Source: Hetaerina americana
Lineage: Eukaryota > Arthropoda > Insecta > Odonata > Calopterygidae
Assembly: GCA_022747635.1 (NCBI GenBank)
Contig: JAKTNV010000165.1
Span: 434,001 to 498,000 of the forward strand
DNA length: 64,000 nucleotides
Direction of reading: 5' to 3'
The notes beneath the pieces are model-generated. The model was not told where the DNA came from. It saw only the letters and a list, made by a program, of their open reading frames with translations, and did no database searches. Position 1 is the stretch's first letter. Each line of letters opens with the position of its first letter. The position numbers and the translations under genes were made by a program. This document shows positions 41,084 to 51,307 of the stretch, piece by piece.

Positions 41084-43826
41084 AAGACCCGTCCTGCTTG
41101 CGCAATGGAACGCCAACGGAATTTATTGCCGACGCGAGGAATTACGGGTGTTCCTCCAGGAGAAGGGAGCCATAGTCGCCGCTGTCAATGAGACGCAGCT
41201 TCGGCCAACGGACGCCTGGAGGTTACCTGGCTGGACCATCTTTAGGGCGGACAGGTATCCCGTGCGACAACGACTTAGCACATCAGGAGGGGCGGCCATC
41301 CTCGTCCACAGGTCCATCGAGCACCGAGCATGTAGAGAGATTTCTCACCCGCTCGCGGAGGCTGTTTCGGTGGACGTACGGACAAGAGGAGGATGGCTCC
41401 GGGTCTCATCTCTGTATTTCCCACCCGGGAAACCTTGGGATCCGGATCTCATCCAGTAACTTGCGGGGGACAGCGGACCATCGGTCATCTTCAGGGACCT
41501 GAATGCCAAGCATCCTACTTGGAATTCACGGTCCTCGAACCCGAGAGGAGAATCCCTGCGTCAGCTAGCAGATGCAAAAGGCCTAACCATCTTAGGACCG
41601 GCGATACCCACGCACGAACGAGGGGACGTTTTAGACATTGCGATTGCTCACAATGTAAGGACGTCCCTGAGTTTGTACACATGCGTGGAATTGTCGTCGG
41701 ACCACAACCCGATCATCCTGGCAGTGGGGAGCCGAATCCCAGTGCTGTCTTCCACCCGGCGATTGGATATGTCGTCGGCCGACTGGAGCAGTTTCCGCAA
41801 CGTCATCGCTGAGGAGCTGCCAAGAGAGCCACTGGAGGCGACTTCACCGGAGATGGCCGATCAAATGGTCAGCCACCTCAACTCTGCAATAGACGGCGCA
41901 ATTAAGGCCTCGATACCGCTAATGGAACAAAGAAACTCGTATCTTCGGGTTCCACTTCCAGCGGCGGTTTGAGGCCTCATTGCGCGGCGAAACAACGTCC
42001 GGCGCCAATGGCAGAAGTATCGTACAGCGGATGTGAGAAGGCAGCTCTCAGAGCTCAACGTAGCGGTACAGAATGCCCTCCGGGGGGTCCGATCGGACCA
42101 CTGGGAGGCGCACCTGCGGGAGGAGCTCCTTTCGGAAGACGGCAACGAGGACCGGCCGTCGGTGTGGAAGATATGCCGGAGGCTGCGGGCCCCTCAAAGA
42201 CTGGACCCGATTATTACCGACGGAGACAGGGAGGCACGATCTCCCATGGAGAAGGCCGAACTGCTCGCTGATCACTTGGTCTGCAGCTTTTCACCCAATC
42301 CTGGGAATTCCGCTTCTGCCGAGATTGAAGAAGAAATCGAGGCGTTTGAAAGAGCCGGAGACGCCGATCTGAAAGACGCCTCGGAAATTCCGAGATTCGA
42401 CGAGAAGGACGTCAAAGAGGCAATACGTCGCCTCCGCACGAGGAAGGCCCCGGGAAGCGACAACATTCCCAATATGGTCATTCGGGAGCTTCCAAAGGCG
42501 GCGGTGAGGTCCCTGACAAAGCTCCTAAATGGCTGTGTCAGGATTTTCTACTTCCCGACCACTTGGAGAAGAGCGAGAATCGTCTGCCTGCCGAAGTCGC
42601 AGAAATTGGAGGTGGGCCCCGGAGAACTCAGGCCTATGTCCTTGCTCGATGGCTTCGGTAAGATATTCGAGCGACTGCTGCAACAGCTGCTGACTGATTT
42701 CGTCCGGGAGAATGACATCCTCCCGGAGGAGCAGTTTGGTTTCCGTGCTCAGCATTCCACAGTCCATCAGCTGGTGCGAGCGGCGGATTTCATCACGAAC
42801 AGCTTCAACAGGAATAGGGCGGTTGCTCGGGCCTTCTTCGACGTCAGTAAGGCGTTCGATCGCGTCTGGCATCCGGCTCTCTTGTTGACGATGAGACGAC
42901 TCCATTTCCGACCTTGGATTGTTCGGATGGTTCACTCCTATTTGAGAGACAGGACATTCACCGTGCAATGGCTAGGGGCGAATTAAGGGGTGCGTCGGAT
43001 CTCCTCCGGCGTGCCCCAGGGATCAGTCCTCGGACCACTGCTCTTCAATATCTACTCCCACGACATTCCAACTCCACGTGGGAACCTCGAGATCCTGTCT
43101 CTCTATGCCGACGATACGGCCCTCCTGTGCTGCTCCTGGCAGAAGGTGACCGCGGTGCGAAGACTGAAGAGCGCTGTGGCGGATCTCCTAGAATGGTACC
43201 GCCGATGGCGCTTTGCTGTTAACGCACAGAAGACGAAGGCGATCATCTTCCATCCGGGAAATGGACGGCCGACAGGAGTGAACCTAACAGTGAATGGAGT
43301 CGCGCTACCGTGGAAATCCGAAGTTACCTACCTCGGAGTGCTGATGGACCGGAAACGCCTTTGGAACGCCCTAGCGCTTCGTGTACGTAGAAAGGCATTC
43401 GCGGCGCTTAATCGGCTCCGGCCGATTATCCGCCCGCCGGTCCTGAGTATGGACACGAAGCGTAGACTGTACCAAGCGTGCGTGCTGCCTTTCATCACGT
43501 ACGCTGCTCCGGTATGGTCAGGAGTGTCGCGAACGAGTCTCGGTCAAATTCAGGGGGTGCAGAATTCTGCTCTTCGTGACATCATGGCACGCGGTCGTTG
43601 CGCCCGCGTTTCCGAGATGCACGAGGACGAAAAGCTGGAAACCCTGGACGTCCTTCTGCCTAGAATATCTGGAAAATTCTTCATAAAAGCGGCAGAAGCG
43701 GAAGTAAAAGTAATTCTCCGGGTTGGCGACATAAGGGTCTGGCCATGGGACCGCTACAAGCGCCCCATAGCATCCCAAGACGAGCAAGACACCCTTCCGG
43801 CAAAGAAGAAGCCAAGGCTGCTCTGA
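41076..43826 (+). pseudogene. J2 ORF2 (APE endonuclease and reverse transcriptase)
   Basis: 917 codons in one frame with three stops: TAA 41457-41459 (codon 128), TGA 41970-41972 (299), TAA 42984-42986 (637). Endonuclease: AQWNANGI, NETQ with E39, RDLNAKH (G of GDLNA is R), SDHNPI. RT: LPEEQFGFR, FFDVSKAFDRVW (motif A D589), SGVPQGSVLGPLLFN (motif B), YADD at 677-680, VTYLGVLMDRKRLW. Catalytic aspartates are intact. No RNase H, consistent with Jockey. The third stop separates motifs A and B, as in W. Confidence 0.9.
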
Positions 43827-44009
43827 GCGGGAATAAATCAAACGACTGACAATGCAGAAGAATTCTTCCCGCCTTAGTAGCCTTGGAGGCTGAAAAGGGG
43901 CAGTGTAAGGGCTACGCAAGAGCCCTTGCCAGAAACTGCTCTATAAGCAAAGCAGAGCAGTGACTGAAGACACTAAAGGTTGTGGAAATCTCTTACGGTG
44001 GCCGAACCG

Positions 44010-44133
44010 GCTGTTGTCTCTACGCTTCCTCTTTCCTTCCGGCCCGGACTCCTTGTGTAGTAAGTCCAATAAATGTATTGCAATGAAAGACCCTCTTTGA
44101 TTCCACGAACCCAACCCTACTCTGTCCACGCGA
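44010..44133 (+). repeat. Inverted fragment of the E LTR
   Basis: Reverse complement of 38668-38793 with about nine differences. It ends CCACGCGA at the same LTR edge and starts at the same internal base (GCTGTTGTCTC). The terminal ACA of the LTR is replaced by the flanking AAAAATGG of X copy 4. Forward strand has CCAATAAATG. Confidence 0.8.
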
Positions 44134-45680
44134 AAAATGGAGTAAAGTTCTTGAGGAGTAATTTCCGGGAATATGTGGAATGGGCAAAGTGACAGGAGAG
44201 AGATGCTGTTCAACGCTGTTCAACGCTTCGGAATACAACGAGGATGTATTATGTTTTTTTTAAATGCAATCGAGGGAGTCGGCAGAGGTATTTGCTTTGT
44301 CGCAGTCATCGTATAGTGCTCTCCCATTATGTGGTATTGGCGGGATGGGTACCTTTTTCCTTTGCAGACAGTGGGCTAGGGTCCATACCGAATTGTCCTT
44401 ATGTGAGAGTGAACTTATTTTCTCTTGCCAAGTTTTTTCCCAATGTTTTCTAGTTTTGGATGTTACAAGGTTTAGAAGTGCACAGAAGCCGATTTTATCT
44501 TGGCGGAGATGAGTGCGTTGCCATGAGGGCTCTGGCCTTGTTTCTAAGTGAAATTAGGCGCCAAATATCCGGAGGTAGTGTGGCACCAGCGATGGAGGCC
44601 GGAGAAGGAGGGTAGCAAGAGCGAAGAATGATTTTGGTTAAGGTGCTTGTAAAATCTTGAGCCGCTTTCTCTATGCTGCCTGGAGTGCTAGCAGGACATG
44701 GGACAAGGTTAATGGCCAAGCAGTTTTCTTTAAATAGTTTCCAGTTAACTCTTCTAGTTGGTTCTGGTTGTATGAAGGAGTGTAAGAACGCAGTAAAATA
44801 TGGGGCAGTGGTCCGAGGCTGAGTTATATAGGTTAAGGATTTGGAATGCGATATCTGCGGATAATGGAACTACATCCAGGATATTGGAGGAGTAGGGGTT
44901 ATGATGGAAGAGGGTAGGGAAAGGCGGTGGTGAATTGCGATATTTTTGGTAAATAGGAGCTTATGAAGGGCTCGCCCTCGTGTTGTAGTGGTTTTTCAAC
45001 CCCAGGCAGAATATTTGGCGTTTAAGTCACCACTTTTATGAGCTTTGGGTGCAGTAGCGATGACAGTGCTGATAAGCCAGGGATGTCTGACTTTGAGGAT
45101 GAAGGTGGAAAGTAGGCTGACAAAATGTTAAGGGTCCCAGTAACTCCTTTTATTGCTATTCCAGCGAGTTCCAGTTTTTGGGTGGGTGGGGGTGAAGTTA
45201 TGTGAAGAGTACGTTAGTTTTGGATAGGATCATGACCCCGCAACCAGGATCATTGGCTCTATCTCTTCTGATTTTAGAGTAATTTGGACAATTAAATGTT
45301 TGGGTATTATTATTTTTGGTTTCTTGAAGAAGGATGATGTCTGGATAATGATTGGTTATTAGGAGGTTTAGCTCTTTTTTTTTGTTTTATATGCCATTTA
45401 TGTTCCATTGTAAAACTTTAAAGAAGTGGTTGTTTATTTGTGAATTAGGCAAAATTTACAAGTTGAAGAAGGACTGGTATAAGGTCATTGGTGATGATGC
45501 TAATAAGGGTTTTACTGTCAGTAGGAGAGTGAAGTTTCGTAATTATGCTCAATAGAGCAGTTCTTATATTTGCGGTTGATGATTGGTCATTGATTGAGGG
45601 AGAGTGTTCTCCAGAGGGTGGCGGAGGGTGTTGATCGGAGGTTGGGGGAGAGTTAAGAGACGATTAAGGGGTTCACAGCC
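44134..45680 (-). mobile_element. Jockey-type element X, copy 4 (endonuclease retained)
   Basis: Minus strand. Distal endonuclease and linker at 44495-44960 match the other copies. At 44997-45395 it keeps the segment deleted from copies 1-3: reverse-strand reading includes PDIILLQETK, the catalytic glutamate motif, and CPNYSKIRRDRANDPGCGV. The ORF1 end lies at about 45450-45680. Frames are broken by several indels. 5' RT sequence is missing because the copy starts at the LTR boundary. Confidence 0.75.
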
Positions 45681-46190
45681 AAACTGTCAGCTATCAAGAG
45701 GGCCCTAAAAGACATAAGAGAATGTAATGGCTCTTTTCTCATCTGTTCGCACTCATTGATTTCCCTATAATCCATATCAGTCTTGTCATCAATGCACCTC
45801 ATGGTTCAGGAGATCTATTATACCCTGTGGTCCCTTCAGATAAAGGGGAAGTAGGTATCCTCTACATGGACTGCTGGTCATGTGGGAATACCAGGCATTG
45901 AAAAAGCTGGCAAAGCAGCAAATGAAGCCCTGGTCAATCTCAAAACAGACTCAGCTTTGCTTCCTGTGCTGGATGTCGGGGCTGCCTTGCTGAATTTGGT
46001 TCTGAACTAGTGTAAGGAATCTTGGTGATTCTTGCCAAACAAGGAACTAAAGGCCATAAATTTGGTTGTTTTGACAGCGCCCTCTTCCATCTGGAACATT
46101 AGGGGGAAGAGGTCAGGATCACGCGCCTGAGAATAGGGCACTTAGCCCTCACGCACTCTTCATGGAGACAAAAGTGCAACCTTGCAGCAA
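45670..46190 (+). pseudogene. RNase H fragment (right copy)
   Basis: Same fragment as 1229-1800: TAGHVGIPGIEKAGKAANE near 45870-45930 and EVRITRLRIGHLALTHSS near 46105-46160. Here the RLRIGHLALTHS motif is open, while the left copy has a stop. Confidence 0.7.
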
Positions 46191-46836
46191 TGTTTTAAAA
46201 TAAGATGTAATTTAAGCAATAGTTTAGGGGTGGACCCCAACTTTTTAAGTAAGGTTTCCAGGTTTTTAAAGGAAACTGACCTGAACGGACAACTTGAGTT
46301 TCCGTTTCTTTTTTTTTAAATAATTATTTTTTTAACTATTTATATGTTTTTTATACATAAATCTATTTATCAAAATTGGATTGAGATTTTAAATGTTTTA
46401 AAAAGTGGTGCAAAAAGAACCACTATTACTACGGGTTGGTTTCTTTGGGTAAGACCATTGCCTTCAGCTGAGAGATCTCAATGAAAATATTGGTTAGTAC
46501 GGAAGAGAGGGGTGATCCCATGGCTGACTTTCATTATGTTCAATGTGCTTATCATTCCAAAGGAAGTATGAGTTCCTGAGGCAGAATTTGCGAGGTCCAG
46601 GTTAATCCTTAGCTAATCCCTGTGAGGTGAGGTTTTTGATGAGTAGCATGGAGCCATCAATGGCCGTATTTGTGAACAAGGAAATTACATCAAAGGTCAC
46701 CAGCATGTTGACTATTTGGACTTCAGCATTCCGAATAATGTGAATGAAATCCATGGAAGTTTTAGCAAAAAAGTCAGTTTTTCTGGCGAAGAGTTGAAGA
46801 GCATGCGCAACAAATTGCGGTAGCTTGTGGGTTGGT
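46191..46836 (-). pseudogene. Penelope-like RT fragment with AT-rich flank (right copy)
   Basis: From about 46430 the reverse strand carries the VTFDVISLFTNTAIDGS block as in 2040-2472. 46191-46430 is AT-rich with no feature. Confidence 0.65.
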
Positions 46837-46878
46837 GCATCGATGTTGCTGACGATGGGTCGTCAGCAACATCGATGC
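46837..46878. repeat. 42-bp hairpin (right copy)
   Basis: Identical to 2473-2514, with both 19-bp arms and the TGGG loop conserved. Confidence 0.9.
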
Positions 46879-47289
46879 GTCATCACCTTAAGTGCCATCA
46901 AAGCACGCCGAAATTTAGAAACTAAGAAGAAAAAGAACCACAATGAAACTACAAGATATTAACTTGCATTACTGGAAAGATAGCTCAGGCGTGTACACTA
47001 ATAGGCAATGGTTCGCATTCTTAAATATAATTACATATTTTATGTGTTTTATACACTCCTTCCCATGTATGGTAAATTTATTCATTCATTTATTTATTAT
47101 ATTACCAACACGAAGCCCGGATACATCATGAAATGACTTTCTTGCTTGCAAGAAAGAAAAACATCTTCAATTGCCATTATATATTTGTGGAGAAAGGAAA
47201 GTCAAACGTTTGTATGTCTCCGCACATGTCCAATAATTTGATTTTCCTTTTCAGTATTTGATCTTTTTACCTATTAAACGAAAATATAG

Positions 47290-47760
47290 TATCCATAGAG
47301 CATACTTTATTTCTCTTTAAAATTAGATCTTATTCTCAATCTAATTCGAAACTTTTCATTCCTCACTTGTTTGATACTGTTGCCACGGCTACAGCGTCAC
47401 CAAATGAACGAATCAAAACAAACATTATTGCGTACTTCAGAAACAGCATTCTTTACACACTCACAGACCATAGGCTTTCCTTTCCAACTGAATGACATGG
47501 AGCAAATTCTTAACGGTATGGCTTCTCATTTGCTTAAACAAGGATATACTGCTTCAGGTTGCTAATCTTAGTGAATGTATTTTGGAAAGAATGGACGGGT
47601 GAGATCATTTGTGAGATATATGCCTTTTAAATTTGGAGAACACCTAATTACATACACAACAATAATACTTGCTGCTGAGATAGTCATGTTTTAATTGCTT
47701 TGGGCTCTGCTTGAATTGACTGCAGTATCAATCTCTGTAGAAAATATATTTGTAAATGTT
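47290..47760. repeat. Old interspersed repeat U, copy 3
   Basis: Near-identical to 2930-3410 as part of the block duplication, and diverged from 20235-20870. Confidence 0.6.
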
Positions 47761-48789
47761 CCTTTTGAAGTAGTTAAGATCGTATGTTTTTGGTAGAATT
47801 GAACGGGAGTCAAGTGTCCCACGACAGCTATACCTAAACATCGTCAATAATGTTTAGAAAATAGTATTATTTCACATGCGCAATGATCAAACGATACATT
47901 GAGTCCAAATCATTCAAAATGGATAGTTAAAATACAACGGTTATAAATAGGAAGATTCGATATTTAAGTAGTTAACGAAAAATTAGATTTTTATTGTTTT
48001 CTGTAGTGAGGTATTATTTTATTTAATATGCTGAATCAATTCCCAAATACACCTATTAACGCCACAAATCCCTTGCTGTTGTGAAATACTCCTTTTTAAT
48101 TATGGTGATTGTGATCGAATTCATTTCTTCTTCTACATTCTGTTCGATTGGCATTGCTTTTATTCTTGAAAATGCCATTATTTAAGGATACAAGTGTGAC
48201 CTTTATATTTCAAATGCATTTAATGTACTCACTTTCACAGCAAACCGATAATGGTTGATTATATGCAGTTTAATTGAGTACACTATGCATTTAGATGGGC
48301 TTTATTTTTATACAAATTCAGAATCAATGGAAACAAAATTTATTTAAATATTGGAGCAATGTAAGACAATGAGAAGTCTCCTTGAATTTGAGTGTTTGTG
48401 TGCAATAATATAAAAATGTTTAACATCACCAATATAATGGCACGCTCATTTAAACTGTTAAATTCTCATTATGTATGATTAAGGATCATGCATCAATTGT
48501 CCTTTGATTATGGAGAATTTAGTAAACCAAATTGTGCAAACATAATAAAATGGCAGCCATCATGACTTCTGTCAAATTTCCTTGAAGAATTAGCAGTTTT
48601 AATGTGGCGTTCTTGGATTTATTTTGAAGAATGCACCAAACTCATAGGATTTCATTTCCACCTTACTCATCTCTCAATAAACAATCTGTGTCACAAAAAC
48701 AGTGTAAAAAAACAGATAGTTCTAAATTTGAATGTCCACAATATGAAATGCGCTGTAAGTTGATCAAATTCCACAATAAATAGTATTAT
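47761..48789. other. AT-rich interval without recognisable genes (right copy)
   Basis: Counterpart of 3411-4439; nothing coding or structured seen. Confidence 0.6.
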
Positions 48790-49350
48790 TTAGATTTGCT
48801 CTACCCCTCATGGTGTACAATCATGACTCCACAGCTAATTAAAAATGGTCTGCAGAAATCACGTTGTGGTGTATTAGCAAGGGAGGAAAAATCTCTCTTG
48901 GGTAGTAGCAAGATTCGTATGACATGTTTTGGGAAATGACCCCATAACTCATCACTGCAATTCAAATGACATGGAAAGAAGACGTGGTCAAGTGTTAAAC
49001 GATACTCATTTGAAATGGGAAAGTTGAGCTTTAATCAGTTCATTACAGATCTGACTGATGTGAGTCTCCCTGTTTAGTTTCCTATCTATATTAATTCGTA
49101 GTATTTTAGAATTTTCAACATCAGTACATTTTTATATACTATAACTGCATACATTATGCTGAGTTTTGTTAGTATTTAAACGTAAATGATTAATATGAAA
49201 CCTTCCTGCTTATCCTGTCTTTGAGTGGCTCTGAATCGTACCTTTGCATCTTCTAGATTTTGATATTTTTGCACACACAAAGCATGATAAGGATATAAAA
49301 CATATGTAGGTTTAATTTTACAGGGCAAATCAGGTATCATGATGATACCC
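48790..49350 (-). pseudogene. Old CR1/L2-like RT remnant (right copy, uninterrupted)
   Basis: Counterpart of 4440-5215 without the palindromic insert: GTTAGTATTTAAACG at about 49168 is the empty site. Same diverged ELWGHFP and SLANTPQRD similarity to Y on the reverse strand. Confidence 0.65.
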
Positions 49351-49579
49351 AAAATAGCTCAATACTAGAAATTTGTCATGAAAATATGGGCATTAAAATT
49401 ATTATTGGAAGCAAAATGAGGCCATGTCTTTATGGACAAATTAACCCTAGAACTACTAAAAATTTAAGAGAGATTAGGTAAATCAGACTGTTGTGCTACA
49501 ATACAATTTTCAAGGAAATAATGAAATTAACTCCTAATAATAATAATCTAGAAGGAACTTGAATCCTTAAATGAAACAT

Positions 49580-50304
49580 CCCTATCCTGTTCATTCCCTT
49601 TTCTTGCTCATCTCACATTCTCCCCCCTATTACCATCTTGAACAGTCCCTTTGTCGGTCAATATGCCCTTTATCCATTTTTACTGCCTCAATAGGATTTC
49701 TCCCAACCAACCCCTCTCTTCACCCACCATACCAAGTACTTTCTCATTGATTTTCTTCTCGGTCCATTTCACCTTCTCCATTTTCTCCACACCCACATGT
49801 CAAAAGCCTCCAGTCCACGACTATCCTCCTGCTTCAATGACCACATTTCCGTATATAACTATGCACCATATCAAAAGTTTCCCGAGTCTTTTTTTAATAT
49901 CCTTACTCAACGTCCCATTCGTCAACTCTCTCCTCCCTATGAAAGCCTCTGTGCCTAGCATTATTCTTCTCCATACGTCCCTACTACTTTGACCGTATTG
50001 GTCCAAATGCTTCAGAGATTAGTGAACTCTTCTACCTGCATTAGTTTTTGCCCTCCTATTTTAATGTTTATCTTAGCTTTTTTCTTTCTAGAAAATTGCA
50101 TATCCTTTGTTTTAATAATATTGATTCTCATCCCATACCTGTCGCCCTGAATTTCCAATTCACTCAGCAATCCTTACAACCCCTTGGCTGACTGACAAAC
50201 TAAAGCTTGGTCATCCACAAACCTAACTAATTTTACGAATTCCCCGCCCACTTTCATTCCTACCTCCAGTTCTTCCCATGCCTCTTTGATCATTTCCTCT
50301 GCAT
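49580..50304 (-). pseudogene. RTE-type element Z, 3' part, interrupted by Y
   Basis: Reverse strand 50006-49821 reads SSRDVWRRIMLGTEAF and LSKDIKKRLGKLLIW. 50290-50174 reads AEEMIKEAWEELEVGMKVGG and RFVDDQALVCQ, the catalytic box with V for A (FADD to FVDD). At about 50304 it is interrupted by Y, inside GCAT-ATAGGTTG of the intact family sequence. Confidence 0.75.
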
Positions 50305-50315
50305 TGTAGTTCAAG

Positions 50316-50504
50316 ATGGCGTCAACTTTGGCCGTACAACGATGTGGCTCTTGTAAAACACGAGTCGAAGTACGTGATATGATTGTTAGTTGCGATATTT
50401 GCTCAGGTGTATGCCACCATAAATGCTCCGGCTTAAGTGATATAACATTAAAAGCTCTCTCGGACTGCCATGACATTTACTGGAAGTGTTTTTATGCCGT
50501 GTAA
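50316..50504 (+). pseudogene. Y ORF1 N-terminus, PHD-type zinc finger
   Basis: ATG at 50316. CGSCKTRVEVRDMIVSCDIC then CHHKCSGL and WKC give the C4-H-C3 pattern of a PHD finger (residues about 10-58). A one-base shift near 50490 separates it from the following frame. In related elements this finger belongs to ORF1 and is thought to aid protein or nucleic-acid contacts. Confidence 0.75.
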
Positions 50505-51307
50505 ATAAGCCCAATATTTACAATATGGCGGCCGACATTGAAAATTTGAAAATCAAGTTACTAACTCTCCAATCTAACGGATCCACGGAAAGTACTACCT
50601 TGCAGCCAATTGCAAAGGAAGCTGTAACGTTGTCTACGGAATTGAAACCTGAAGTCAACGAACAATTAGGCCTCAATAGTGACAACTCCGATTTGTGCCC
50701 CAAAAATGTAAAAGCAAAATTTATCACCATGAGTTTCGAATCCATCGTTACTGACGAGGAAGGTTTTCAAAAGGTGAATTACCAGAGAAACAAATGCAAA
50801 CGAAATAAGGTTTTTGGGAGTTGTAAGCAGCCTGCTGTTACGTGCAATTTTGTGGGAGTTCCTCGCAAGACTCTCTTCTACATTGGTCGTGTCCAGTCCA
50901 TTGCAACGCCTGATGACATTGTGAAGCATCTGTCCGGAATATTTCCTGGGAATGGCTTCAAATGTGAAAGTTTGAGAGTTGGTGAAGTTTATAATTCTTT
51001 TAAACTCTGTGCGCCAATTAGCCTTAAGGATCAACTTCTTAAAGAAGTTATTTGGCCAGTAGAAGTGAAAGTTGGGAAATTTTTCCCCCCAAAACCGCAG
51101 AAACTGACCCCTACTCATGAAGAGACAGAGAATATTGCTGAAGGGTCAGCTGCGGTGGTGAATCCGAACTCCGAGTTGAAAACTAGTGATGCGCCGGTAT
51201 CCACCTCAGCAACAAGGGGCCACACCGATAACACTACGGAAAAGTGTTCCTTAGAGAAACGTGTTACCCGCCTCCAAACGGGAATATCAAAACCAAAGTC
51301 CTTTTGA
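50486..51307 (+). pseudogene. Y ORF1, main part
   Basis: Frame of 273 codons continuing the PHD part: IENLKIKLLTLQS (short coiled-coil-like helix), KTLFYIGRVQSIATPDDIVK and FKCESLRVGEVYNSFKLCAP, an RRM-like or gag-like fold region with VGRV-type start, and a low-complexity C-terminus ending at TGA 51305-51307. The function is RNA binding by analogy. Confidence 0.65.

Larger units (their letters stand above)
38794..44009 (+). mobile_element. Jockey-type non-LTR element J2
   Basis: GC-rich element unlike its AT-rich surroundings. Leader about 390 bp, ORF1 39185-41083, ORF2 41076-43826, then about 180 bp of 3' flank. No frameshift in 4.6 kb of coding sequence, only five stops. It is enclosed by inverted fragments of E's LTR, so its true ends are not certain. 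A different family from W and X by sequence. Confidence 0.8.
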
